Shown here piece by piece: positions 1-12,330 of a stretch of 64,000 bases of DNA. The position numbers and the translations under genes are program-made. This stretch comes from Ptychodera flava (taxonomy: Eukaryota > Hemichordata > Enteropneusta > Ptychoderidae). The stretch spans positions 43,716,244 through 43,780,243 of the forward strand of contig NC_091929.1 in the NCBI RefSeq assembly GCF_041260155.1, read 5' to 3'. Position 1 is the first letter of the stretch; every line of letters starts with the position of its first letter. The notes under the pieces were generated by a model. The model was not told where the DNA came from, ran no database searches, and was given only the letters and a program-made list of their open reading frames with translations.

Positions 1-412
1 GTATGACTCCTTATGTCTTAATTGCTCTGATTCCGGCACTTGTGTATTAAAGGTAAGATTTTGATAAGTGCAGTCAATTGCTTTTTGATCCTTTGGATTG
101 TCAGCTGTGGCAGTACAATGCATTTTTACGTTTTGATTTCGTAATGTTCCCGATTGCGATCTTCATTGAGTATAGAAAGAAAGATTAGTTGGAATGCTGC
201 TCGCTCAGAGCAGAAACCAGCGCTTAATAGAATCCATAACGGTTATGAGAGAACGAGTTCATTGAGTAAATTTAATGACTGGATGTCAGATTGTCCTAAT
301 AGCTTTTTTTTAAAAGGTAGAGCGATGGAAACAAAAACTTCAGTATATAATCGATTATATTATCGACTACATTCTCTAAGATTCAATGGATATCTTTTTT
401 GCATTCCTTCAG
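1..412. other. Window edge, probable intron
   Basis: No coding exon is visible here. The stretch ends in a pyrimidine-rich tract and an AG directly before the exon at 413, so it is most simply the intron upstream of that exon. The gene's earlier exons lie left of the window. Confidence 0.5.
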
Positions 413-527
413 GATGACGCATGTTTGATAAGTGGGAAATGTTACGCTGCGAATGAAACCAGTCCCTTCGACCAGTGCCTGCAGTGTCAGCTTGACGTGG
501 CAAATGATGAGTGGACTGTCATCACAG
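413..527 (+). CDS. Cysteine-rich extracellular exon
   Basis: The exon is 38 codons plus one base, open throughout. It has five cysteines, with a GxCY motif and a CxxC pair followed by a Trp. The acceptor is at 411-412 and the donor at 528 (GTGATA). It resembles short Cys modules of extracellular proteins, but I cannot assign a named family. Confidence 0.65.
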
Positions 528-1605
528 GTGATACAATGTAGCTATCATTATTCACCATTTTACTTCCCTGTATAGCTCCACGATCGCAATTTTCAAATAT
601 TACTAAATTTTATAAGTCTCTTTCCTCTCTGATCTTACACCGTTAGGCTTTTATTTTTAGAGAAAATAATTTGAATGTTTTAATGATTAAGGTAAAGCAA
701 TGTCCTAAATTCAATTATCCAATATTTTTATTGTTCCTTGTCTTAACGCCATTTCGTTGAAAATAGGGTGCTTTGTTGTAGTCATGAAAGAAGTCATCAC
801 TATTTTAGTTAAAGGTAGTATGCACCTTGAAATTGAAGCTTGAAATCGAAGCTCAAAATTTCCTCAATAAAACTCTCAATCAGTCTATTACCATTGAAAT
901 CAAGAATACATATAAGGGGTCACCGTGCAAAGTTTGGTATCAGAGAAACCATTAGCCTGACATGTGTTTACTGGTATTTGAAGTTCGAAATGGCTGTCAT
1001 CCTTGTGTTAATTCTACGGAGAAAAATAAAATGTTAACCTTCTCAAAAAAGCTAAGCCTGTGAAAACTGCTCACTCCGAGAGCTTTAAAATGAGCCACAA
1101 CAAGAGGTAGATCAGAAATGAATTGTAAGAATTTTAGTCAGAATATTTGTTCCTGAGGCACGTTGTACATAAAACCGACCGACACCAATTACATTCTTTC
1201 CTTGTTTCTATTCCAGAGGGAGCTTGCGCAGAATCAACCAGCATGCCAAGTGTCAGTGACCATAGTACAACAACTCTACACTGGATGCAACCAATTGAAT
1301 ATTCAAATGACTGGATGATTCCTACAGTTGTGACTGTCTCTATTTGTGTTTTCATCTTGGCCGTTGTCGTCATCACTACAAGTGTCTACTGGTACAAAAA
1401 GTAAGACAACAAATCTGTTGATCATTGCCTCCCCCTTTTCCCGCATGGAATTTTAAAAATCTTTCAACTACGCTTCAGTCTTAAGTTGATGTATTTTGTC
1501 AAAGCAGACCTTGACTACTTTGAAATCAGTCAGTCATGACTGTTTGTATTAGATAATGCACACGGCGACCTCAATAGAAAGTGTGTTTAGCAGAGGAAGA
1601 GCAAT

Positions 1606-1698
<93 letters not shown>

Positions 1699-1855
1699 CA
1701 AAGTTTATAGCTACCCAGTAATGTCTGCTTCAATGTAATCTTGTTTTTACAGAAAAGAACGCCTAAGCAGTAAAATTGATGCAGTGTCATTCCAACAGTC
1801 TCCACAACATCCCGTGCCTCAGAAGCCTTATACGGCCTGGGCTGAGCCGAAGTAA
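413..1855 (+). CDS. 3' end of a type I membrane protein gene (partial)
   Basis: Three exons join in frame: 413-527 (phase 0 in, 1 out), 1217-1400 (phase 1 in, 2 out) and 1753-1855 (phase 2 in, TAA stop). All junctions are GT/AG with pyrimidine tracts before the acceptors. The first exon encodes a cysteine-rich module (DDACLISGKCYAAN, then CLQCQLD and a Trp). The second encodes a short linker and one strong transmembrane helix (about IPTVVTVSICVFILAVVVI) followed by WYKK, a basic stop-transfer. The third encodes a tail of about 34 residues rich in Gln, Pro and Lys, ending AWAEPK. The topology is therefore extracellular Cys-rich stalk, membrane, short cytoplasmic tail. I do not recognise the full protein. 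Its N-terminal part is outside the window, and it could be a receptor related to the lectins, but no lectin domain is visible on this strand. Confidence 0.72.
811..1165 (-). repeat. Interspersed inverted-repeat element, minus copy (family M1)
   Basis: A diverged copy of a family seen many times in the window. It starts with AAGGTAGTATGCACCTT, holds the reverse complement of the family's GGCCATTTTGAA-type core, and ends near TTGTTCCTGAGGCAC. It lies in the intron between the Cys-rich and transmembrane exons. Confidence 0.6.
1217..1400 (+). CDS. Transmembrane exon
   Basis: Follows the acceptor TTCCAG and ends at GTAAGA. It is read from the AG that completes a Glu codon. It holds a Ser/Thr-rich linker and a hydrophobic run of about 22 residues followed by aromatic and basic residues. 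Confidence 0.7.
1609..1695. repeat. (AT)n microsatellite
   Basis: About 43 AT units with one phase interruption near 1665. It lies in the last intron of the plus-strand gene. Confidence 0.95.
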
Positions 1856-2158
1856 AATCTGTTGTAACGATTTCTTGGACAGTTTGAATAACACGACAGA
1901 CCGTTACCGTCCACAGACAATGCGATCTATGATACCGTGAATGACAGATTTTTTGAGCTAATGTATAATATTTTTATATGTCACAGCCAATTTTTGTTGT
2001 GACAAATATGATACTACCAGTTTACAATCTTTACCAGCAATTGCAGATTTGTAACGTTAATTATGAAGGTAAGATACAGACAGTCGGCTTTGCCAGAAAG
2101 ATGGCGTCATATTATTTCTTCAATATTCAAACATCTATAAAACACATTATACAGTACA
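1856..2158. other. 3' flank of the membrane-protein gene
   Basis: Holds the probable 3' UTR. No clear AATAAA lies close to the stop, and nothing else is recognisable. Confidence 0.4.
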
Positions 2159-2720
2159 ATACATACATACATACATACATACATACATACATACATACAT
2201 ACATACATACATACATGCATGCGTGCATGCATGCATGCATGCATGCATGCATGCATGCATGCATGCATACATACATACATACATACATACATACATACAT
2301 ACATACATACATACATACATACATACATACATACATACATACATACATACATACATACATACATACATACATACATACATACATACATACATACATACAT
2401 ACATACATACATACATACATACATACATACATACATACATACATACATACAACATACGTACGTACGTACGTACGTACGTACGTACGTACGTACGTACATA
2501 CATACATACATACATACATACATACATACATACATACATACATACATACATACATACATACATACATACATACATACATACATACATACATACATACATA
2601 CATACATACATACATACATACATACATACATACATACATACATACATACATACATACATACATACATACAGAGAGGGACAAACAGAGAGAGACAGACAGA
2701 AACACAGACAGAGAGAGAGA
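2159..2720. repeat. Tetranucleotide array (CATA/CATG/CATA/CGTA/CATA) with GA/CAGA tail
   Basis: About 510 bp of ATAC-type repeats arranged in homogeneous blocks. A CATG block lies near 2216-2268 and a CGTA block near 2457-2496. A degraded CAGA/GAGA tail runs to about 2720. Because none of the four registers contains a stop codon, long ORFs of HTYI or MYVC repeats appear in several frames; they are not genes. Confidence 0.95.
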
Positions 2721-4255
2721 ATAAACGCAGGCTTTCAAATTCAAAGACATTAAAATTATTTACATCTACTCCATTGATGATAGTCCAATCCGTTAATGTT
2801 ACCCTTGTAAATATTTACCACTTCATTTTGTCTACCGTTTCATTATGCTTGATTTTTGTAAGATTATCTTTCATTTGTTGTACGTAACTAACGACATTTT
2901 GACCAATTTCTAATATTGGAATTTTGGATTTTTGTATCCACAAGACATTGTAACAGCACTAGATTTGAGTGTAAAATATCAACCTTTCATTATTTTTTTT
3001 CTGTAGAAGTGGCTGATGTGATTTAAGTATTAATTATAAGAATAAAATACATGAAATAACGTTGAGATTAATATGATGCACTCTATGTCATAAAAATAGG
3101 GTTGCGCGGACATAATATAATTGCCGACAAAACTTTTGTTACTGATTGCGGCTGATTCTAATTTATTTGAGCCAGCCCTTTCTCTAAAGATTTCACTATA
3201 TTTAAAGATGACGTGGTAAACAAAATGGTAGACCTAGAAAAGTAAGTGAGTACCACAGGAAACGCATCAATACTCTACTTAAAACCATAAAAACGACGCG
3301 GTGGTAGCGTTTGGAAGTAATTTTAAGTGATGGAAACCCTACGAAATGATGAGAGAGTGGTCTGCAAAACAATTTAACTATATGCTGACAAGCCACAACT
3401 GCATTGACCTACTGCACAACCAGTTTGTTTACACTGGGCATTTATACGTGCATGCAGATTGTATACACTAGTTTACTACGAGAACGGTTGAACGGCATGA
3501 GAAGAAAAGTTATCAACAAATGATTGAAATGTATCAAGAAATAAATCTTTTGAATCTTTGAGCGAATTTCAAGCAATTTGTGACGAATAGAGGCTCAGCA
3601 CTAAACACAAGTCAAAAGTACACCCATTTTAAAGGTAGAATACCCCTGGGGGGAGTTATTTGGATACCAAAACTTTACAATTCCTTTCTGATCTATCACG
3701 TGTGGGACTTATTTTAAAGCTCTGTAAGTAAGGAAAAATTTCGCTGTCTTAGTTTTTCGAAAATCGAATATTTTATTTTCTCCAATAGAGTTAACTCAGG
3801 GCCGGATGGCGGCCATTTTGAATTTGAAATATCGGTAAATGTTATGTAATTTTTTTCTCTAGTTCAATAATTTTCGCGGTGATCCCTGATTTTATTCTAG
3901 TTGGAAAGTCTTATATATTTCCCCATCGAATTACGACACAAGTGTGATCAAAAGTTTTTCACTTTCAATCAGTCTATCAGGCTGTGCTGGCTCTTAGCGC
4001 TGTGAAAACATATAAATTCAGAGAGAGAACAAAATTGGTGTGCGATGCTTACAAGAATAATCTTAACCGGCCTAGCACTTCTTCCGAACAGACAGTGATT
4101 GCACTGTGATATCAACCAATCTCAGATTTTGTACCGATACACTGTAACAAGGAAATGATATTTATCACAATGATAGTTCGTCATTTGATGTTAAGCGATG
4201 GACAGCATCAGAAAACCATACGACTGAACGAGGTAAGAGGACCTCAATAATTTAT
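2671..4255. repeat. Tandem duplication, unit 1
   Basis: This unique-looking sequence between two CATA arrays is repeated almost base for base at 4446-6080. Shared landmarks are the CAGGCTTTCAAATT start, a GATGACGTGGTAAAC stretch, an M1 element and the AAGCGATGGACAGCATC end. Broken open stretches are present, but no intact gene is recognisable. Confidence 0.85.
3630..3945 (+). repeat. Interspersed element M1, plus copy
   Basis: Begins AAAGGTAGAATACCCC and contains GGATGGCGGCCATTTTGAA and AAATATCGGTAAATG. It is part of tandem unit 1; the matching copy is in unit 2 at about 5415. Confidence 0.75.
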
Positions 4256-4503
4256 ACATACATACATACATACATACATACATACATACATACATACATA
4301 CATACATACATACATACATACATACATACATACATACATACATACATACATACATACATACATACATACATACATACATACATACATACATACATACATA
4401 CATGCATGCATGCATGCATACATGCATACATGCATACATGCATACGCACGTAAAGAGAGTGACAGACAGACAGAGACAGACAGAAACACAGACAGAGAGA
4501 GAA
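4254..4503. repeat. CATA array with CATG block and CAGA tail
   Basis: About 190 bp of CATA units, then mixed CATG/CATA, then a CAGA/GAGA-rich tail. It separates the two copies of the tandem duplication. Confidence 0.95.
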
Positions 4504-6080
4504 TAAACACAGGCTTTCAAATTTAAAGAAATTAAAATTATTTACATCTACTCCATTGATGATAGTCCAATCCATTAATGTTACCCTTGTAAATATTTAC
4601 AACTTCATTTTGTCTACCGTTTCATTACGATTGATTTTTGTAAGATTATCTTTCATTTGTTGTACGTAACTAACGACATTTTGACCAATTTCTAATATTG
4701 GAATTTTGGATTTTTGTATCCACAAGACATTGTAACAGCACTAGATTTGAGTGTAAAATATCAACCTTTCATTATTTTTTTCTGTAGAAGTGGCTGATGT
4801 GATTTAAGTATTAATTATAAGAATAAAATACATGAAATAACGTTGAGATTAATATGATGCACTCTATGTCATAAAAAATAGGGTTGCGCAGACATAATAT
4901 AATTGCCGACAAAAGTTTTGTTACTGATTGCGGCTGATTCTAATTTATTTGAGCCAGCCCTTTCTCTAAAGATTTCACTATATTTAAAGATGACGTGGTA
5001 AACAAAATGGTAGACCTAGAAAAGTAAGTGAGTACCACAGGAAACGCATCAATACTCTACTTAACACCTTAAAAACGACGCGGTGGTAGCTTGTGGAAGT
5101 AATTTTAAGTGATGGAAACCCTACGAAATAATGAGAGAGTGGTCTGCAAAAAAATTCAACTAAACATAATGCTGACAAGCCACAACTGCCTTGACCTACT
5201 AGACAACCAGTTTGTTCACACTTGGCATTTAAACGTGCATGCAGATTGTATACACTGGTTTACGACGAGAACTATTGAACGGCATGAGAAGAAAAGTTAT
5301 CTACAAATGATTGAAATGTATCAAGAAATAAATCTTTTGAATCTTTGAGCGAATTTCCAGCAATTGGTGACGAATAGAGGCTCAGCACTAAACACAAGTC
5401 AAAATTACATCTATTTTAAGGGTAGAATACCCCTAGGGGACAGATATTTGGACCCAAAACTTTTACAATTATTTTCTAATCGATCACTTGTGGGACTTAT
5501 TTTAAAGCTCTGTGAGTAAGAAAAATTTTCGCCGCCTTAGTTTTTCGAATATCGAATATTTTATTTTCTCCAATAGAATTAATACCCGGATGGCGGCCAT
5601 TTTGAATGTCAAATATCGGTAAATGTTATGTAATTTTTTTTCTCCAGTTCAATAATTTGTGCGGTGATCTCTGATATTCTAGTTGGAGTATGACTGGAAT
5701 TTTCGTCGAGGAAAGTGTCATAATCTTAAATTGCAAAGTCTTATATATTTCCCCGAATTACGACATAAGTGTGATCAAAAGATTTATACTTTCAATCAGT
5801 CTATCAGGCTGTGCTGGCTCTTAGCGCTGTAAAAACATATAAATTCAGAGAGAGAACAAAATTGGTGTGCGATGCTTACAAGAATAATCTTAACCGGCGT
5901 AGCACTTCTTCCGAACAGACAGTGATTGCACTGTGATATCAACCAATCTAAGATTTTGTACCGATACACTGTAACAAGGGAATGATATTTATCACAATGA
6001 TAGTTCGTCATTTGATGTTAAGCGATGGACAGCATCAGATAACCATACGATTGAAAGAGGTAAGAGGACCTCAATAATCT
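4446..6080. repeat. Tandem duplication, unit 2
   Basis: Second copy of the unit at 2671-4255, with scattered substitutions and small indels and the same order of landmarks. One broken open stretch (5109-5348) is longer here than in unit 1. The differences include frame changes, which argues against a maintained gene. Confidence 0.85.
5415..5790 (+). repeat. Interspersed element M1, plus copy
   Basis: The copy inside tandem unit 2. It shares the GGATGGCGGCCATTTTGAA core and keeps about 40 bases near 5690-5735 that are missing from the unit 1 copy. Confidence 0.75.
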
Positions 6081-6502
<422 letters not shown>

Positions 6503-7530
6503 TGCACGCCCCCATTCCTAACTCTTACCCGGAAACAAGAACCTATACCTTTGACCTCATTTCCATAAGTACACACATAACCCTGACGTCATCACTTCTT
6601 GGCACTTGACAGTACAATGTTGCCGAAATACATAACTTTTAAACGTAATAATGCCAATCATGCACAATGGCGGCGATGCTGTTTATGCACGACTAAGAAT
6701 GCAGATAAAGCAGGAAGTTATATAATAGAAATATCATCATATCCGATTCTGAGTGAATTCATTTCAGTACATTTTATTCAACGCGGCCAAAGTGTATGAC
6801 AGATGGTACATAAAAAGCCTTAATTACTTGCATTAAGGTAGGATGCAGAGTTTTCCCGACACTTTTATTTGGATGTTTTCGGTTTACTGGTTATGAGTAT
6901 TAATTTTTAACCCTGTGAATAGAGAAAATGTCATCTTGTTTTTGGACTGACTTTGCCATACAAAAAATAAAAATTTCATGTTTTCTTTATACGTTAGCAC
7001 TGCATATATAGGGAATATCTTGCAATTTGAAATATTTGTTATTTTGGTGATTTGTTTCACTAAGCCTAAACTTGGCACTGAAACCCTTGATTTTCAATTT
7101 ATATTTCAACCCTATACACTTTCTGTTTCCTAAATATGTAACGTTGCATATTCAAATCTCTCTGACTCAATTGAATTTCATCGTACAGCTTGTGCAACAT
7201 TTCTATCACAGTACACAACTTATAGTGTTAGATACATTGCAAATTCCTACATATGTGAATGAAACTGAAATAGTGGTGTAAAGGGTGTAAAACGAATAAA
7301 AGCGTTGCATCGTGTGGAATATAGACAACGCCAACGTTAACACTGAAGTGATGGAAATCTAACTTAACGGTAAATGATGTTATTGTCATGTAACATTTCT
7401 CAATCACGAATCCATTGTTTATCTATTGTAAACATTCTTTTTTCGTTGAGGGCAGTTATCGTAAGTGCTAATGCAGAAGAAAAAAATCAACAAGTGTATT
7501 TTGAGACAAATACCAGGAAGGGTACGATGA
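6503..7530. other. Non-coding region; lecA exon 5 expected but absent
   Basis: From about 7228 rightwards the sequence matches the lecC region from about 43604. In lecC the 80-nt lectin exon lies 0.5 kb further downstream on the minus strand. I read this stretch for the same exon (its PKGFICE end) and did not find it. No other gene is visible. Confidence 0.6.
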
Positions 7531-7534
7531 AGCA

Positions 7535-7880
7535 GTCCGATGAACTTGTTTGAGTTAACCCTCGGGGACAGATATTCCCTCTTTAATACTCTTTCGGCCT
7601 ACCACTTGTGAGGGCTTGTTTTAAAGCTTAAATACAGTTTTCGTTGGCTTATTTTTGGGCCAAACACGAAATCCAATTCTTTCATAGATAGTTACCATAA
7701 GCATGGCGGCCATTTTTAATGTCAAATGTCGATTAATGTGTTTCTCTAGTTCCAATTTTACATGGTGACCCCGAATTTGTAGTCTTCATTTCGAGAGTAA
7801 AGGTTTAAAGTTTTCTAACTGAAAGTTCGAGCAAATATTTGGGTATTTAAATTTCGTGGCGTGTACTACCTTAACTTGTG
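7535..7880 (+). repeat. Interspersed element M1, plus copy
   Basis: Contains CTCGGGGACAGATATTC and ATGGCGGCCATTTTTAATG and ends GTGTACTACCTTAA. It is at the same place relative to the gene as the copy at 44026, so it predates the lecA/lecC duplication. Confidence 0.75.
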
Positions 7881-8113
7881 CATGGCAGCGAAAAAAAAAG
7901 ATTGAACAAATTAGATTCTGTGTCCTATCACAACCATGATGAAATATGTTGAATCAAATTATCTTTATGACGCTGCAATTTCGACGATAAAGGTGACTCA
8001 TTGTATTTGATATCATTTGAAATTTTAAAGCATTGTAAAGCCAAAGGCAGGTTCAGAAACGGAGGACTCCACTTTGGCAATCTTTACTTTCTTTAGATAA
8101 ACAGTGTCCTTAC

Positions 8114-8514
8114 CATAACTGTACGCAGTCCTGTCCACCATTATTTTTTTTTTGTATTGTTGTTCGGTTCACCAGGAGCCCAGTTGCGGTAGTCATCTTG
8201 ACAATGGCTTTCACCGTCAGACCAGATGAATTCATCTTCGTTGAGAGTATCTTCCAGACCAATCCAGAAACCGAACTTGGTGATGCAAGGCGGGCCATCC
8301 AAGTTGTTGTACATAATAAACTCGCGTATCTTGAGATCAACAACGCTTTTTCTCAGAACGGCTAGTCGACCTCTAGGGCCCCCATTCTGTACGAATCTCG
8401 TGTTGCAATACGCCTCCGCGTTCGCGTAGTAAGGGTGGTCGTCATCGGGTTGTTGGCAGTAAAATTCATACAGCATACACATACAATTTTCGTCGAAGTG
8501 TTTGACATACGATC
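8114..8514 (-). pseudogene. lecA lectin-domain exon with frameshift
   Basis: Phase 1 entry after TAATGCAG; donor GTAAGG at 8113-8108. The N-terminal two-thirds is intact and very close to lecC. The extra base lies in the run of ten A's at about 8144-8153. Confidence 0.88.
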
Positions 8515-9028
8515 CTGCATTAGAAAAGGAAATTGATGTTACTGTTAAACATTATATCTAAGAAATAGCTTTCATTTGACATTTAGGCAAAATATTTCAA
8601 ACAAGCGTAAACGAATTACTAGAAGTTGTGTATATAACATTTCAGCTGGAAAGTAATCGTTTGTAGAATAAATCAAGTCAACAGCACGTCTTTTGTCTCT
8701 GTTAAGTGGTTTAACCATACAGAGTAGAGGGGAAGATCTCCCTCTACTGTCAATGGTTTAATCTACATAGATGGTAAGAAAACTCAAATCTTACAAAGAC
8801 CGCTGATCATGCACTTTCTGTTAGAGCTTCCTTCACAGATTGATTGAACTATTAAAGGTCGATTGTGAATGGAATAATCGTTTTCGATCAATTTAAATGT
8901 CGATTCTTCAATATCCTTTTACCTTCTCAATTTCTTGTAAAATGTGTAAAACTCTAACATTTGTTAAAACATTGCACTTAATGATGTATTCACAGATCAA
9001 ATACAATATTTAGAGATCGTTAACTCAC

Positions 9029-9041
9029 CATTATGTTGGTA
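9029..9041 (-). CDS. lecA micro-exon (13 nt)
   Basis: TACCAACATAATG lies between an acceptor ending CAAAG and a GTGAGT donor. It joins the phase-0 signal-peptide exon to the phase-1 lectin exon exactly and adds YQHN plus the first base of a Gly codon. An in-frame TAA just upstream limits how far the exon could extend. The same exon with the same flanks is present in lecC. Confidence 0.72.
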
Positions 9042-9289
9042 CTTTGCATGACGTTAAAAGGAAAAGTGAAAAATTTCTCAATTAGTTAAGCATTATGAAT
9101 GTGAAATACCCATTGAAGTACCTAAATATAAGCCTATATGACAAACTAAGTTTTTTTTACTTTCTATTCTTTTTCCCTCTATATCGTGGTTAACTTTATC
9201 GACCCGATTGGGTTAAGAAACTGAAAGAAGTATCAACTATTGTATTAGATGTTGTAACCATAGCGTACGTAAAGCGATATCTGTGCCAA

Positions 9290-9615
9290 ATATTCCTGAA
9301 GGCAGTTCGTGCCCTCGAAAATAAAAGACTTAAACTTTTCGTTCAAACTTTCCTCAAGGAAACTTTCAACCATTCTCTTTCAAAATCAAGAATGAAAATT
9401 GAGGCCATAATTTAAATTTTGGGACTACAGATGCAAATTATATTTACCGATATTTAAAAAATCAAAATGGCCGTCTTCCTGTGTAATCTCTATTGGGAAA
9501 TTAAAACTTCTTTATACTTTATAAACTTCAAAGTGTGTCCCTATAAGTGGTAGGCCAAAAGAGTATTGTAAGAGTTTAAGAGTCAGAATATCCATCCCTT
9601 AAGTTTTAGTCTTAC
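9290..9615 (-). repeat. Interspersed element M1, minus copy
   Basis: The reverse-orientation core is CAAAATGGCCGTC. The same copy is found in lecC intron 2 at about 45750, so it was already present before duplication. Confidence 0.7.
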
Positions 9616-10098
9616 AATGGGTTTCAACTCGGTGTCACAATACGGTATGTGAGACCGATACATTGTATATACAATGTAAACGATTAGCTTGGGTATCACC
9701 ACACATTTCAAAGTCACCGACTCATTGATTAGTTACAGTAAACCAGCGTTGAGTAACTCTGTCTGGACCGATAGCTGAACAGTTGATTGCACTTGATCTA
9801 CAATGTAGCTGTTTTTTGGAAATAATAACAGCTGAAAGTTAGAAGATGTTTACTGAAGCTAAAACTGTCTCACACACAGAGTTGTAGCATCGAATTGAAA
9901 TCCAACGTATCTTGTATGTTCCCATCAACTTCGCAAAAAGGAAACGGAGGGTAGCACGTAGGCCTAAAAGCATCAACTTTACAACACATAGGCACCAAAA
10001 TGTTTGACAAAATTATTGTGGAATATACTTTACAACGGATAAGCTGACGTTAGTTAGTTTCAAAAACCATTTCAAAAGAATGATGAAATTTCAATTAC

Positions 10099-10164
10099 CT
10101 GACCATAGGCTACATTGACAACAAAGGCGACAAGTAACACAATCAGTAACATTGTCGGTTGTTT
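10099..10164 (-). CDS. lecA signal-peptide exon
   Basis: A 66-nt exon with a 12-nt leader and 18 codons from ATG, MLLIVLLVAFVVNVAYGQ. The acceptor is CTGACAG and the donor GTAATT. Its length is identical to the corresponding exons of lecB, lecC and lecD. Confidence 0.85.
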
Positions 10165-10664
10165 CTGTCAGGGAGGATAAAAAACACACGTGACGATAAA
10201 AGAATGCTTTCAATAAAGGGCATAATCATGACGGTCTAATAAAGCTGTGTTTTGATGGCAGAGTATAGACAAGCTGGAGCAATGACACCATTTAATTTGA
10301 TGTAAACAATATATCTTGAAGTTATTGGTTAATTTTTTCAATACTCAAAATTGCAAGTTTACATGTTGAGTGCGAAGCTTTTTTTAAGATCCATTACGGC
10401 ATTGGAGCACCGGTAGATTTAAATTAAAGTTGCAATATGGATCAGAATTGACCTTCTTATTTCGAAGATTTAACGTTATAGAAAAATCCGTAGCATTTTC
10501 ATTTGCAGATTCGACCATTAACAGGAACACGGGGATGACTCTAATTTGAGTAAATTGATTTAATTACCAAATAAATTGATGTTTTGGTACGTACTGTTTG
10601 CGAGAGTAAAGCACAGAATTTGAAACGTCATTTCTAATATTTGAATATGTACGCATGCGTATTT

Positions 10665-12330
10665 GGTATATGGTAACGGTTTGCGAAATTGCAACATCGT
10701 GTCAACATGCCTAGCCTTCCCACGGGCAAGCGGTCAGGAAGGTCTCTGCCCGCGCCCCGGGTCTCTGCTGACTGATTCAGCCTATTAAAAATGGAAGAAA
10801 TCAGCCAAAAAATGTCGGCAAAATAAACATTGTTTCGTCAGATCGAAAGATGGAACCAGAGAAAGTGTAACAAGCGACTACTGCACCACGTCGAGGAGGC
10901 AGATTGTGTCTACAGTTTCTCGAGAAAACACCAACGTTGCCACTGTTTATTGTGCTTTCCGCCGAGCCACCACCGGCCAAATGCTCGAGGACGACTGCAA
11001 AGGCAAAGGGGAAGTTTTTTAGATGCACTGACAACAGCTGAAGCGGCTGCCGGCAGTCTGCGTCGATATAGCCCAGCGAGGTTTTTTCAATGATTGCTAC
11101 TGGCAAGAAGTTTAATCATAGACCTGATAGACCCTTGACAAAACAAAGGTCTGTGAATCGATCTGCCTGTGCAGTGTCACTAATGTCAGCATGGCTTGTT
11201 TGCTACCCAGCCATTTCACCTCGTCTCATTGTAGTCTCATTGATTTCCTGAGCAAGTATTTCGGGCGTTAAACGCGATTTTGACGACTACTCAATTAAAA
11301 GTTTTTAGTCCATTTCTGATCGGAGTTTAGGAGACGAACTCTGAGACGAACTCAAACTTTATATGTGGCGAGTGCAGACGTAATGCAAAGTGGCGTATAT
11401 AACGGCAGTTCCATGCGATGATCAACTTCGTTCACTAGCCAGTGGTGTTTCCTCAGGCAAGGACCCAAGTCCCATATGCAACGCCGACCTACCAACACCG
11501 TGCGGACCCTACGATTTGTAATGTGAACTGTGCCGTAGTCCCCCCGCAAGGAAATAATTGATTATTCAATAGAGGTAACAAATCACTCAGATCCGTTAGC
11601 ATTCATTGATAATCTGGAGTCCTTCAGGTCAAATAGGCATTTTTCGGAAACAAAGAGAAACTGCAGTCTCCATCATCAATGGTCATGATCTCATTTACGA
11701 CGCGTCGACGCGCTGACATGGCCATGCAAGACCAGACTGAGGGGCAAGACAGTTGCCGATCTTCTGCAGTGGTGGATGATACTGAAGTGGGCAAAGCTTT
11801 CAAATAAATATAGCTTGCAGATATCTCGCCTTTTACATTGTAATATGAAAAATGTAACAACATGCAACGGGGAGAGGATTGCGGAAACGCTGCCAGGCAC
11901 GCGGTGAACACAACCAGAACGGTGTACGTGGTCTGGACGCTCGATCGAACGTCCACGGTACATGCAGTGGGTGCATATAGCACGGCGCTGATATATGGGC
12001 GAGAAAAATCAATCACACGATCATTTAAGAGCTGTACTTTATCATATCGATATACGTATATTTCAGAAACACTGAGATGCTACCAAAGTTAGGCAAACGC
12101 AAAATTAACAGTGAATTATTCATTATATTTGTCACGTTCTGTCATTGTGTCGACATCACCCTTCAAACGTGCACTCTATGGAGAAGTCATCAATTTTGGT
12201 GGTACTTGTCACGTGCACAGCAGAAAACGCCAATGTTTTTGTTTTGAAAGTTTGTTTAGAAAAACAGCTTTTCTAGGCGGCCGCAAAGTATGGAAATGAA
12301 CGTGTTTGTGTGCCGGGATTGGTTAAAGGC
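10665..12330. other. GC-richer segment in lecA intron 1
   Basis: This stretch is absent from the corresponding intron of lecC and has visibly higher GC than its surroundings. Overlapping open frames occur on both strands (10801-11106 and 11624-12016), but I see no recognised domain or convincing exon structure. It may be an insertion in lecA or a deletion in lecC. Confidence 0.4.

Noticed and set aside
2107..2887. Long ORFs of HTYI, MYVC or MHAC repeats in several frames
   Set aside because: They follow from a stop-free tetranucleotide array; no unique coding sequence.
8226..8429. Plus-strand ORF over the lecA lectin exon (also 44713-44919 over lecC)
   Set aside because: Antisense shadow of the lectin exon.
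10801..11106. Overlapping open frames on both strands in a GC-richer segment
   Set aside because: GC-rich sequence lengthens frames by chance; no domain or splice support.
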